64,000 nt of DNA, taken from NCBI GenBank assembly GCA_964483325.1, contig CAZAAW010000005.1, positions 1-64,000 on the forward strand. The letters are read 5' to 3'. The notes beneath the pieces were generated by a model. The model saw only the letters and a list, made by a program, of their open reading frames with translations. It did no database searches and was not told the origin of the DNA. This DNA is from CAZAAW01 sp964483325. Its GTDB lineage: Bacteria > Pseudomonadota > Alphaproteobacteria > Rhizobiales > Kaistiaceae. Below are positions 1 through 8,619 of this stretch, piece after piece; positions within the stretch are counted from its first letter, which is position 1; each line of letters begins with the position of its first letter. The position numbers and the translations under genes were made by a program.

Positions 1-9
1 GCTTAGGAG

Positions 10-83
10 TGGAGCGGGTGAAGGGAATCGAACCCTCGTCATCAGCTTGGGAAGCTGCTTCTCTACCATTGAGATACACCCGC
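10..83 (-). tRNA. tRNA-Gly (anticodon CCC)
   Basis: The reverse complement folds as a 74-nt tRNA with the CCA end encoded (positions 10-12). The acceptor stem begins GCGGGTG. The T arm contains GGTTCGATTCC. The anticodon loop is TTCCCAA, with CCC at positions 49-51. It closely resembles the Escherichia coli glyU tRNA, also 74 nt with anticodon CCC. It reads glycine GGG codons. The gene lies alone at the window edge. Confidence 0.97.
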
Positions 84-124
84 GCGCGGCAAGGATAGTC
101 GGGCGCGGGTGTCGCCGCAACAGG

Positions 125-151
125 CGGCGCCGGCCCCGCGAGGCCGGGCGC
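125..151 (-). terminator. GC-rich stem-loop downstream of the PepSY-like gene
   Basis: Arms GGCGCCGGCC and GGCCGGGCGCC pair with one bulged C around a loop of about six bases, just past the stop of the minus-strand gene at 163. There is no U tract, so it is a possible terminator or 3' stabiliser only. Confidence 0.35.
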
Positions 152-162
152 CGCGCGTTGCG

Positions 163-528
163 TCAGCGGCGGCCGCCGACCCGGTCGCGGTCGATGATCG
201 AGCCGGAATAGGCGCTGACCGTCAGGATGTAGTCGCGGCCGCGGCGGTCCTCGGCGCGCACGCGATAGCTGCGACGGCCCTCGTCGACGATGCGCACCTC
301 GCGATAGCCGGCGCTGCGGACGATGCGGCGGATCTCGCGGTCGCTGAGACGGTCCGGACGGCGGTCGCGATCGAAATGGCGATCGGGGCCGCGGCGGTCC
401 GGGCCGATCTGGACCGAGAACTCGCCATCGCCGATGCGGGCGCCGAAGCCCTGCGCCGACGACACCGTCGGCGTGGCGAGAAAGGTGGCTGCCGCAAGGG
501 CAGCGGCGATACCTGCTGTGCGAAGCAT
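163..528 (-). CDS. Small exported PepSY-like protein
   Basis: 121 residues. Residues 1-25 form a clear signal peptide ending VSSAQ, so the product is probably periplasmic. A low-complexity linker rich in Asp and Arg (about residues 42-64) follows. The C-terminal half (about 65-118) reads like a single PepSY fold: a helix DREIRRIVRSAGY, then alternating strands RIVDEGRRSYRV and YILTVSAYSG. PepSY domains are known as peptidase-inhibitor or sensory modules. No partner gene is adjacent and the exact role cannot be told. The short length is typical of exported PepSY-like proteins in Hyphomicrobiales. Confidence 0.75.
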   Translation of the reverse strand: MLRTAGIAAALAAATFLATPTVSSAQGFGARIGDGEFSVQIGPDRRGPDRHFDRDRRPDRLSDREIRRIVRSAGYREVRIVDEGRRSYRVRAEDRRGRDYILTVSAYSGSIIDRDRVGGRR

Positions 529-638
529 GGGGCTCTCCGTTGCTGGCGGCCGGAACGCTGGCTGGGCCGCATATGGGAGAGCAACGTTCGCCAGCCCCTA
601 TGAGTTGCGTCGGAGGACCGGGCGGCGCGCCTTCCGCG

Positions 639-1598
639 TCAGCCGGCGCGGCCGGAATCGGCGGCCCGCGCCTCGATGTGATCCCAGATCATGGCGGCGA
701 TATCGGCGCCGCCGAAGCGTTTCACCTCGCGGATGCCGGTCGGCGAGGTGACGTTGATCTCCGTCATCCAGTCGCCGATGACGTCGATGCCGACGAACAG
801 GAAGCCGCGCCGGCGCAGCTCCGGGCCGATGCGGGCGCAGATTTCGCGGTCGCGCGCGGTGAGGGCAGCGGCTTCCGGCCGGCCGCCGACATGCATGTTG
901 GAGCGCGATTCGCCCTCGGCCGGCACGCGATTGACGGCGCCGACCGGCTCGCCGTCGACGAGGATGATGCGCTTGTCGCCCTGCCGCACCTCCGGCAGGT
1001 AGCGCTGCACGACATAGGGCTCGCGCCAGGCGCTGGCGAAGATTTCCAGCAGCGAGGCGAGGTTCTGGTCGCCCTCGGTGAGGCGGAAGACCCCGGCGCC
1101 GCCATTGCCGTAGAGCGGCTTGATGATGATGTCGCCATGTTCGGCGCGGAAGCGCCGGATCTCGTCGCCGTCGCGGGTGATCAGCGTTGGCGGCATCAGC
1201 TCCGGAAACAGCGTGACGAAGATTTTCTCCGGCGCGTTGCGCACCTCGCCGGGATCGTTGGTGACGAATACCCCCGGCTGCAGGCGCTCCAGGAGATGGG
1301 TGGCCGAGATATAGGCCATGTCGAAGGGCGGATCCTGCCGCATCAGCAGGGCGTCCATCGTCGCCAGATCGGTGCGCTGGCCGGGACCGAGGGTGAAGTG
1401 GTCGCCCGCGACGTCGCGCACCGTGACGGCCTCGATTCGCGCCTCGACATGGCCGTCCCGCAGCGCCAGGCGGTCCGGCGTCAGGTGGAACAGGCTGTGG
1501 CCGCGCGCTTGGCCTTCCAGCATCAGCGCGAAGGTGGAATCGCCGGCAATGTGGATGCCGGCGATATGGTCCATCAGGACCGCGACCTTGAGGCTCAT
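639..1598 (-). CDS. gshB: Glutathione synthetase
   Basis: 319 residues, the usual length of prokaryotic GshB. The enzyme joins gamma-glutamylcysteine and glycine using ATP in the cytoplasm, the last step of glutathione synthesis. The N-terminal GSH-synthase domain starts KVAVLMDHI. The ATP-grasp domain follows, with an ATP-binding region around IIIKPLYGNGGAGVFR and the C-terminal metal-binding signature MTEINVTSPTGI. It starts 5 nt after the stop of the HugZ-like gene, so the two are probably cotranscribed. A heme-handling protein next to glutathione synthesis fits a redox context, but that link is inference. Confidence 0.95.
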   Translation of the reverse strand: MSLKVAVLMDHIAGIHIAGDSTFALMLEGQARGHSLFHLTPDRLALRDGHVEARIEAVTVRDVAGDHFTLGPGQRTDLATMDALLMRQDPPFDMAYISATHLLERLQPGVFVTNDPGEVRNAPEKIFVTLFPELMPPTLITRDGDEIRRFRAEHGDIIIKPLYGNGGAGVFRLTEGDQNLASLLEIFASAWREPYVVQRYLPEVRQGDKRIILVDGEPVGAVNRVPAEGESRSNMHVGGRPEAAALTARDREICARIGPELRRRGFLFVGIDVIGDWMTEINVTSPTGIREVKRFGGADIAAMIWDHIEARAADSGRAG

Positions 1599-1603
1599 TT
1601 GGT

Positions 1604-2338
1604 TCAGGTGCGCTCCCTGGCCTCGCGCGCCAGCTGCGCCAGCGTGGCGCGCAGCGGCCCGGCGCCGCGCAGCCGCTCGGGGAACTCGAGGCGGCCGCGC
1701 AGGTCGCCGGCGCGCAGGTCGATGCCGTCGGGATCGATGCCGGTGGTCCGCCAGTCGCCGTCCGGCAGGCCGAGAAGGCGCGTCGCGTAGAGCCGCATGC
1801 TGTCGGGGTGGTCGCTGTTCATGTGCTCGACGGCGCTCTCCTCGCTGGCGATGAGCTCCTCCGATCCATCGCCGACAAGGAGATCGGCCGGCGTCAGGTC
1901 GACGATGCGGCCGAAGCCGGCGACGAGATGGCCGCTGGCGATGGCGAAGCGGTAGAAGGCGAAATCGGCAAAGCCGGCATAGCCGGCGGCTTCCGCATGG
2001 CGGGCGAGAAAGCGGCGCCGCTGCGTGCTGCTGTCAGCATCGCGCACCACGGTGCCGACAAGGCTGACGCGGGCGCCGGCGAGCGGATCGCCGCTTTCCC
2101 CGCCGGGCTCGACGAGGAGCAGCGAGGCGCGGTTGTCGCGCTCGATGTTGCGGGTATGCACCGCAAGCGTCGACAGGAGGAACACCGGCTCGCCGATCGG
2201 CGTCGTGGCGACGGTGACCAGCGAGGCGAAGGGCGCGCCGTCGGCGCCGAGGGTGGCGAGCGCGCCGGTCGCCGCCGCGCGCAGGACCTGCCGCGCCTTC
2301 ACCGGCGGCGAGAAGGGTTTCCGGGGCTGGTCATCCAT
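1604..2338 (-). CDS. HugZ-family FMN-binding split-barrel protein
   Basis: 244 residues from the ATG at 2338, chosen because AGGA sits 8 nt upstream; an ATG 9 nt earlier lacks a spaced ribosome site. The N-terminal two thirds is a pyridoxamine-5'-phosphate-oxidase-like split barrel (ARQVLRAAATGALATLG, then PFASLVTVATTP). The C-terminal part (EESAVEHMNSDHPDSMRLYA) is the DUF2470 domain seen in HugZ/HutZ heme-utilisation proteins. Family members bind heme and some degrade it, while others are only general flavin-binding proteins. No heme uptake genes are nearby, so the substrate is uncertain. Confidence 0.82.
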   Translation of the reverse strand: MDDQPRKPFSPPVKARQVLRAAATGALATLGADGAPFASLVTVATTPIGEPVFLLSTLAVHTRNIERDNRASLLLVEPGGESGDPLAGARVSLVGTVVRDADSSTQRRRFLARHAEAAGYAGFADFAFYRFAIASGHLVAGFGRIVDLTPADLLVGDGSEELIASEESAVEHMNSDHPDSMRLYATRLLGLPDGDWRTTGIDPDGIDLRAGDLRGRLEFPERLRGAGPLRATLAQLAREARERT

Positions 2339-2562
2339 GGCGATCATCCTGTCTGAGAGAAGCGGCTTCGAGTTAGCGGTGCAGGCCCGGCCGTTCAAGC
2401 CGGCCGTCAAGGGGAGCCGGCCGGCTGCGGCGGGGGGCGCAGCGCCATCCGTGCCACATTTAGCCTATATTCGGCAGACGGAGGCCGAAATGGCTTATAG
2501 TCAGCGGCAATATGACGGCGGCGTGCCGGGCGGCCGCGCTATGCTTTCACGGAGGGATGCAT

Positions 2563-3270
2563 TTGCCGACGATCGCATTGGTCGATGACGACCGCAACAT
2601 TCTCGCGTCGGTCTCCATCGCCCTGGAGTCCGAGGGCTACCGGGTGCTGACCTATACCGACGGCGCCTCGGCCCTTGACGGTTTCAACGGCTCGACGCCG
2701 GATCTCGCCATTCTCGATATCAAGATGCCGCGCATGGACGGCATGGAGCTGCTGCGGCGGCTGCGCCAGAAGACCGACCTGCCGGTGATCTTCCTCACCT
2801 CCAAGGATGACGAGATCGACGAGCTGTTCGGCCTCAAGATGGGCGCCGACGACTTCATCCGGAAGCCGTTCTCGCAGCGTCTCCTGGTGGAGCGGGTGCG
2901 CGCCGTGCTGCGCCGCGCCGCGCCGCGCGACGGCACCGCGCCGGTGAAGCCCGGCGAGGCGACGCGCCTTCTCGACCGCGGCGCCCTGTCGATGGACCCG
3001 GAGCGCCATACCTGCACCTGGAACACCCAGCCGGTCACCCTGACGGTGACGGAATTCCTCATTCTCTATGCCCTGGCGCAGCGGCCGGGGGTTGTGAAGA
3101 GCCGCAACGCGCTGATGGATGCGGCCTATGACGAGCAGGTCTATGTCGACGACCGCACCATCGACAGCCACATCAAGAGATTGCGCAAGAAGTTCAAGGC
3201 CGTTGATTCTGCCTTCGACATGATCGAAACCCTTTACGGGGTCGGCTACCGCTTCAAGGAAGCCGCATAG
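2563..3270 (+). CDS. chvI: Response regulator ChvI (OmpR family)
   Basis: 235 residues from a TTG start at 2563. GGAGG lies 7 nt before this TTG but only 1 nt before the upstream ATG at 2557, and the resulting N terminus MPTIALVDDDRN matches known ChvI proteins. The receiver domain (1-120) has the phosphoacceptor Asp52 in LAILDIKMPRMDG and the switch Lys in RKPFSQR. The C-terminal winged helix (about 135-232) ends RTIDSHIKRLRKKF. ChvI is the transcription factor of the acid/envelope-stress system that controls exopolysaccharide, motility and symbiosis genes in rhizobia. chvG follows 27 nt downstream. Confidence 0.95.
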   Translation: MPTIALVDDDRNILASVSIALESEGYRVLTYTDGASALDGFNGSTPDLAILDIKMPRMDGMELLRRLRQKTDLPVIFLTSKDDEIDELFGLKMGADDFIRKPFSQRLLVERVRAVLRRAAPRDGTAPVKPGEATRLLDRGALSMDPERHTCTWNTQPVTLTVTEFLILYALAQRPGVVKSRNALMDAAYDEQVYVDDRTIDSHIKRLRKKFKAVDSAFDMIETLYGVGYRFKEAA

Positions 3271-3297
3271 AGGGCACAGCCCTTCGTCGGAGCGCCA

Positions 3298-5085
3298 ATG
3301 GCGGTCGGCATCGAGAGTGATCAGGTCGTCGTCGCGCCTGAGGACGAGGTGCGGCGGGCGTCGGGCGGTGTCCGCAGCCTCGCGGTGCGGCTGTGGCGCT
3401 TCGTCACGCTCCATGCCTTTTCCAGCCTGGCGCGCCGCATCGTCATCCTCAACCTTGCCGGCCTGCTCGTGCTGCTGGCCGGCATCCTCTACCTCAACCA
3501 GTTCCGCGCCGGCCTCACCGATGCACGCATCCAGAGCCTGCTGACGCAGGGCGAGATCATCGCCGGCGCCATCGCCGCCTCCGCGACGGTCGATACCGGC
3601 ATGATCACCGTCGATCCGGAAAAGCTGCTGGAGCTGCAGGCCGGGCAGAGCATCTCGCCCTTCGACCAGCCGATCGAGGGCATCGACTTCCCGATCAACC
3701 CGGAGCGCGTCGCGCCGATCCTGCGCCGCCTGATCTCGCCGACCCGGACCCGCGCCCGCATCTACGATTCGGAAGGCAGCCTGGTCATCGACTCGCGCCA
3801 TCTCTATGCGCGCGGCCAGATCCTGCGCATGGACCTGCCGCCGCCGGCGGAGCCGCCGGGCGTCCTGGAGCAGGCCTGGAAGGCGGTGCGGCTGTGGTTC
3901 AGTCGGTCCGACCTGCCGCTCTACCAGGATCTCGGCATGGGCAACGGCAAGGGCTATCCGGAGGTGGCGCAGGCGCTGTCCGGCACCAAGGCGTCGATCG
4001 TGCGCATCAACGACCGCGGCGAGATGGTGGTGTCGGTGGCGGTGCCGATCCAGCGCTTCCGCGCCGTTCTCGGTAGCCTCATGCTGTCCACCGAGGGCGG
4101 CGACATCGACGCCATCGTCCAGGCCGAGCGGACCGGCATCCTGCGCGTCTTCCTGGTCGCCTCGGTGGTGATGGTGCTGCTGTCGATCCTGATGGCTGGC
4201 ACCATCGCGGCGCCGCTGCGCCGCCTTGCCGACGCCGCCGAGCGGGTGCGCCGCGGCGGCCGCGGCCGGCCGCAGATCCCCGATTTCTCCGGCCGCCGCG
4301 ACGAGGTCGGCCATCTCAGCCAGGCGGTGCGCGAGATGACCGGCGCGCTCTACAACCGCATCGACGCCATCGAGAGCTTCGCCGCCGACGTGGCGCACGA
4401 GCTGAAGAACCCGCTGACCTCGCTGCGCAGCGCCGTGGAGACGCTGCCGCTCGCCAAGACATCGGAATCGAAGGCGCGCCTCACCGACATCATCCAGCAT
4501 GACGTGCGCCGCCTCGACCGGCTGATCACCGACATTTCCGATGCCTCGCGCCTCGATGCCGAGCTGGCGCGTCAGGACGCCGAGCCGGTCGACATGGCGC
4601 AGCTCCTCACCACCATTGTCGGCCTGGCGCGCCAGACCGCCGGTCCGGACGGGCCGGAGCTGGTGCTGGAAATTCCCAAGGCCGACGCCAATGCCTGGTT
4701 CGTGCTCGGCCGCGACACGCGGCTCGGCCAGGTCTTCAACAACCTCCTCGACAATGCCCGCTCCTTCTGCAGCAAGAACGGCACGGTGCGGGTCGCCATG
4801 CGCCGGCGCGGCGACATGATCGAGGTGGTGGTGGAGGACGATGGCCCCGGCATCCGCGCCGAGCAGGTCGAGCGCATCTTCGAGCGCTTCTACACCGACC
4901 GGCCTGAGGGCGAATCCTTCGGCCAGAATTCCGGCCTCGGCCTGTCGATCACCAAGCAGATCGTCGAGGCGCATCGCGGCCGCATCTTTGCCGAGAACCG
5001 CACCCGGGTCGGCGCCGATCCGCAGCAGCCGCCCGAGGTGATCGGCGCCCGCTTCACTGTCCGCCTGCCGGCGGCCACTTCATGA
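3298..5085 (+). CDS. chvG: Sensor histidine kinase ChvG (ExoS)
   Basis: 595 residues; GGAG lies 6 nt before the ATG. Membrane segment 1 is at about 48-66, a periplasmic sensor domain of roughly 210 residues follows, and segment 2 is at about 282-303, leading into a HAMP linker (PLRRLADAAERVRRG). The HisKA box has His367 in ADVAHELKNPLT. The ATPase has an N box (NNLLDNARSF), a G1 box (DDGPGI) and a G2 box (GLGLSITKQ). In other rhizobia ChvG is held inactive by periplasmic ExoR; no exoR is in this window. The stop overlaps the hprK start by ATGA, which indicates translational coupling. Confidence 0.96.
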   Translation: MAVGIESDQVVVAPEDEVRRASGGVRSLAVRLWRFVTLHAFSSLARRIVILNLAGLLVLLAGILYLNQFRAGLTDARIQSLLTQGEIIAGAIAASATVDTGMITVDPEKLLELQAGQSISPFDQPIEGIDFPINPERVAPILRRLISPTRTRARIYDSEGSLVIDSRHLYARGQILRMDLPPPAEPPGVLEQAWKAVRLWFSRSDLPLYQDLGMGNGKGYPEVAQALSGTKASIVRINDRGEMVVSVAVPIQRFRAVLGSLMLSTEGGDIDAIVQAERTGILRVFLVASVVMVLLSILMAGTIAAPLRRLADAAERVRRGGRGRPQIPDFSGRRDEVGHLSQAVREMTGALYNRIDAIESFAADVAHELKNPLTSLRSAVETLPLAKTSESKARLTDIIQHDVRRLDRLITDISDASRLDAELARQDAEPVDMAQLLTTIVGLARQTAGPDGPELVLEIPKADANAWFVLGRDTRLGQVFNNLLDNARSFCSKNGTVRVAMRRRGDMIEVVVEDDGPGIRAEQVERIFERFYTDRPEGESFGQNSGLGLSITKQIVEAHRGRIFAENRTRVGADPQQPPEVIGARFTVRLPAATS

Positions 5086-5570
5086 CGGCAGCGGCCGCCG
5101 GTCCGACCATCCACGCCACGGCGGTGATGGTGGACGGGCTCGGCGTCCTTATCCGCGGCCCGTCCGGCAGCGGCAAATCCGCCCTTGCCCTGGCGCTCAT
5201 CGAAGACCCCCGCGGCGATGCCAGGCTCGTCGCCGACGACAGGGTCATCCTTACGGCCGAGGAAGGCCGTCTCGCCGCCGCGGCGCCGCCGCCGCTCGCC
5301 GGCCTGATCGAGGCGCGCGGCATCGGCATCCTGCGCCGGCCCCATGCTGGCGCCACGGTGATCCGGCTGATCGTCGACCTGCTACCGCCGGCGGAATGCC
5401 GCCGCTTCCCGGACCCGGCCGAGCGGCAGGTGTCGGTCGCCGGCGTGATGCTGCCGCGCCTTGCCGTGCCGATCGGGGCCGCCGATGCGGCGCTGCGCGT
5501 CCGCATCGCCCTGCGCGAATGGGTGAAGCCGGCCGGCGCGGTGCCTTCCCCGACCGCGCGGCAGATGTGA
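5082..5570 (+). CDS. hprK: Short HPr kinase/phosphorylase
   Basis: 162 residues, containing only the C-terminal catalytic domain, as is normal in alphaproteobacteria (Firmicutes HprK is about 310). The Walker A loop GPSGSGKS spans residues 26-33, DDRVIL carries the acidic pair, and IEARGIGIL matches the HprK signature. It phosphorylates HPr of the nitrogen-related phosphotransferase system. In most Hyphomicrobiales the EIIA (manX/ptsM) and HPr (ptsH) genes follow directly. Here the next gene is comM on the opposite strand, so the partners must be elsewhere. Confidence 0.93.
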   Translation: MTAAAAGPTIHATAVMVDGLGVLIRGPSGSGKSALALALIEDPRGDARLVADDRVILTAEEGRLAAAAPPPLAGLIEARGIGILRRPHAGATVIRLIVDLLPPAECRRFPDPAERQVSVAGVMLPRLAVPIGAADAALRVRIALREWVKPAGAVPSPTARQM

Positions 5571-5612
5571 GGCGCGTCGCGGCGGCCGCCGCGAGGCTGT
5601 CCGATGCCGCAG

Positions 5613-7145
5613 TCAGGCCGCCGCCGACAGCCTGTCCCCCGCCATGCGGTAGCTCAGCGCCTCGGCGAGATGGACGCGGCCGACCGTGTCGGCGCCGTCG
5701 AGATCGGCCAGCGTCCGCGCCACCTTGAGGACGCGGTGGTAGCCGCGCGCCGACAGCTTCATCGCCTCCGCGGCGCTGCGCAGCAGCGCGCTGGCGGCCG
5801 CGTCGGGCGAGGCCACCGCCTCGATCTGCGCTGCCGAGCAGTGGGCATTGGTAGTGACGGCGGCGCCGAGGCCGGCATAGCGCTGGCGCTGGATGTCGCG
5901 GGCGGCGGCGACGCGGGCCGCCACCGTGGCGCTGTCCTCACTCGCCGCCGGGGCGATCATGTCGGCGGCCGAGACGGACGGCACCTCGATGCGGATATCC
6001 ATGCGGTCGAGAAACGGCCCCGACAGCCGTGCCTGATAATCGCTGACGCAGCGCGGGCCGCGCCGGCAGACATGGCCGGGCTCGCCGGCCATGCCGCAGC
6101 GGCAGGGGTTCATCGCCGCTACGAGCTGGAAGCGCGCCGGATAGGAGACGCGGCTGTTGGCGCGGGCGATCACCGCCTCGCCCGATTCCAGCGGCTGGCG
6201 CAGCGAATCCAGCACCTGCGGCGCGAATTCCGGCAGCTCGTCGAGGAAGAGGACGCCGTGATGGGCGAGCGACACCTCGCCCGGCCGCACATGCAGGCCG
6301 CCGCCGACCAGCGCCGCCATCGAGGCGGAATGATGCGGCGCCCGGAACGGCCGCCGGCTCGACAGCCGGCCGCCGGGCAGCTCGCCGGCGATCGAGGCGA
6401 TCATCGAGACTTCCAGCAGCTCCTTCGGCTGCAGCGGCGGCAGGATGGACGGCAGCCGGCCGGCCAGCATCGACTTGCCGGCGCCGGGCGGCCCGACCAT
6501 CAGGAGGTTGTGGCCGCCAGCGGCGGCGACTTCGAGGGCGCGGCGGGCGGTCTCCTGGCCGCGGATCTCCGACAGGTCGGGCAGCGCCTCCGCCGGCGCG
6601 GCAAGACCTGGCGATGGCCGCGACAGCACCTGCGCCCCCTTGAAATGATTGGCGATGGCGATGAGGCTGCGCGGCGCCAAGATCGCCATGTCGCCGCTTG
6701 CCCAGGCCGCTTCCGGCCCGCAGGCATGCGGGCAGATCAGGCCGCGGCCGAGACCGTTGGCGCCGATGGCGGCCGGCAGCACGCCGGCGATCGGGGCGAT
6801 CGTGCCGTCGAGCGCCAGCTCGCCGACCACCACGTAATCCGCCAGCTGGTCGCCCGGCAGCGCCCCGAGCGCCGCCATCAGGGCGAGGGCGATCGGCAGG
6901 TCGTAATGGCTGCCCTCCTTGGGCAGGTCGGCCGGCGCCAGGTTGACGATGATGCGCTTGCCGGGCGGCAAGGCGAGGCCGCTGGCATGCAGCGCGGCGC
7001 GGACGCGCTCGCGGCTCTCCACCACCGCCTTGTCGGCGAGGCCGACGACGATGAAGTTTGCCAGGCCCGGCGCGAACTGCACCTGGACATCGACCGGAAC
7101 GGCCTCGATGCCGCTGAAGGCGACGGTGGTGACGTGCGCGACCAT
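5613..7145 (-). CDS. comM: YifB/ComM-family AAA+ ATPase (Mg chelatase-like)
   Basis: 510 residues, full length. The N-terminal Lon-protease-like fold (1-170) is followed by an AAA+ module with Walker A GPPGAGKS at 218-225 and Walker B GVLFLDELPE. The Cys-containing insert AMNPCRCGMAGEPGHVC and the sensor region GPFLDRMDI are typical. The C-terminal Mg-chelatase-like domain ends the protein. ComM of Vibrio is a hexameric helicase that promotes branch migration during natural transformation. The gene is widespread in non-competent bacteria, so competence cannot be inferred. It is convergent with hprK. Confidence 0.93.
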   Translation of the reverse strand: MVAHVTTVAFSGIEAVPVDVQVQFAPGLANFIVVGLADKAVVESRERVRAALHASGLALPPGKRIIVNLAPADLPKEGSHYDLPIALALMAALGALPGDQLADYVVVGELALDGTIAPIAGVLPAAIGANGLGRGLICPHACGPEAAWASGDMAILAPRSLIAIANHFKGAQVLSRPSPGLAAPAEALPDLSEIRGQETARRALEVAAAGGHNLLMVGPPGAGKSMLAGRLPSILPPLQPKELLEVSMIASIAGELPGGRLSSRRPFRAPHHSASMAALVGGGLHVRPGEVSLAHHGVLFLDELPEFAPQVLDSLRQPLESGEAVIARANSRVSYPARFQLVAAMNPCRCGMAGEPGHVCRRGPRCVSDYQARLSGPFLDRMDIRIEVPSVSAADMIAPAASEDSATVAARVAAARDIQRQRYAGLGAAVTTNAHCSAAQIEAVASPDAAASALLRSAAEAMKLSARGYHRVLKVARTLADLDGADTVGRVHLAEALSYRMAGDRLSAAA

Positions 7146-7323
7146 GACCAGCCCTTGAAGCCCGCTTGCTGCGCGAGGCTAGGGCCTGGCCGGCGGCGCG
7201 TCAAGAACAGATGGCGAACATCGACGGCGCCCGGCGCCTTCTGGAAAAAATTCCCGGACTTTGTCGAAGCGCGCCGGCCTCGCGCGTCCTTGTCATGAAG
7301 GAACCCAGAGCGAGGACACGGTG

Positions 7324-8604
7324 ATGGTGCACAGACGCGATTTCATGAAGATGGCGGGCATGGCGGCCGGCGCCGCCCTGCTGCCGCGGCAGGCCGTTGC
7401 CCAGCAGCCGCCGCTGTCGGAGCGGCTGCAGCCGGTCTGGGACTTCATGCGGCAGCTGCAGGCGGACGGCAAGCTGCTGCTGCCCGGTTATGTCGGCATC
7501 GTGGCGCAGGGCGACGAGGTGTCGGCCGATATGGCCGGCACGCGGGCGCTGGGCGGCACGGTGCCGATGACGCGCGACACGATCTTCCGCATCCAGTCGA
7601 TGACCAAGGCCATCACCGCCGCCGCGGTGCTGATGCTGGTCGAGGAGGGGAAGCTGTCGCTCGACGAGACTGTCGACCGGCTGCTGCCGGAGCTGTCGAA
7701 CCGGCAGGTGCTGAAGCGCATCGACGGACCGCTGGACGAGACGGTGCCGGCGGAGCGGCCGATCACCATCCGCGACATCATGCAGTTCACCTTCGGCTTC
7801 GGGCTGCTGTTCGAGCAGGACTTTCCCATCCAGAAGCAGATCAACGCATTGCAGCTCACCAACGATTTCCCGCAGCCGTTCACGCCGCACGAGCCGGACG
7901 AATGGATGCGCCGGCTCGGCACGCTGCCGCTGATGCATCAGCCGGGCGAGACGTGGATGTACAATACCGGCTCGCTGGTGCAGGGCGTCCTGGTGCGCCG
8001 CGCCTCCGGCCAGTCTTTCGACGCCTTCCTCGAGGAGCGGCTGTTCGGGCCGCTCGGCATGGTCGACACCGCCTTCTGGGTGCCGCCGCAGAAGCTGTCG
8101 CGCTTTGCCGATGGCGGCTACACGACCGACCAGCAGACCGGCAAGGTCAGCACCTTCGATACGGCGGCGTCCAGCGAATGGGCGAAGCCGCCGGCCTTTC
8201 CGTCAGGAGCCAGCGGGCTGGTGTCGACGGCCGACGACTATCTTGCCTTCGCGCGCATGCTGCTGGGGAAAGGCACCTACCAGGGCAGGCGCTACCTCTC
8301 CGAGGCGAGCGTCACGGCGCTTTCGACCAACCGGCTGACGCCGCAGCAGATGGCGGATGTCGCCTTCCTGCCCGGCTTCTTCGAGGCCAATGGCTGGGGC
8401 TATGGCGTCGAGGTCTATATCCGGCCGGATGCGGTATCGGCGACGCCTGGCCGCTATGGCTGGAACGGCGGCTACGGCACCAGCTGGTTCAACGATCCGC
8501 AGCGCGGCATCGCCGGCGTCATGCTGACCCAGTCGGTCGATTTCCTGTTCGCGCCGCAGCAGCAGGACTTCTGGCAGAAGCTCTTCGCCGCGGCGGAAGC
8601 CTAG
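7324..8604 (+). CDS. Tat-exported serine hydrolase (class C beta-lactamase / esterase family)
   Basis: 426 residues from the ATG at 7324, with AGGA 7 nt upstream. The N terminus has a twin-arginine motif (HRRDFMK) and a hydrophobic segment ending RQAVAQQ, so export is likely through Tat. The SMTK motif (nucleophile Ser92, Lys95) and YNTG (about 213) are the first two active-site motifs of the class C beta-lactamase and CubicO-like esterase superfamily. Family members hydrolyse esters, peptides or amides; few are real resistance enzymes. No ampR-like regulator is adjacent. The substrate is unknown. Confidence 0.88.
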   Translation: MVHRRDFMKMAGMAAGAALLPRQAVAQQPPLSERLQPVWDFMRQLQADGKLLLPGYVGIVAQGDEVSADMAGTRALGGTVPMTRDTIFRIQSMTKAITAAAVLMLVEEGKLSLDETVDRLLPELSNRQVLKRIDGPLDETVPAERPITIRDIMQFTFGFGLLFEQDFPIQKQINALQLTNDFPQPFTPHEPDEWMRRLGTLPLMHQPGETWMYNTGSLVQGVLVRRASGQSFDAFLEERLFGPLGMVDTAFWVPPQKLSRFADGGYTTDQQTGKVSTFDTAASSEWAKPPAFPSGASGLVSTADDYLAFARMLLGKGTYQGRRYLSEASVTALSTNRLTPQQMADVAFLPGFFEANGWGYGVEVYIRPDAVSATPGRYGWNGGYGTSWFNDPQRGIAGVMLTQSVDFLFAPQQQDFWQKLFAAAEA

Positions 8605-8619
8605 GAACGGCGCCGGTGC

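Noticed and set aside
2539..4974. 811-residue minus-strand ORF antisense to chvI and chvG
   Set aside because: Long antisense frames are expected in this GC-rich DNA; the plus strand has clear ChvI and ChvG motifs, and the antisense product has the His/Arg/Ala bias of a shadow frame.
5604..7298. 564-residue plus-strand ORF opposite comM
   Set aside because: Antisense shadow; comM has Walker motifs and normal length.
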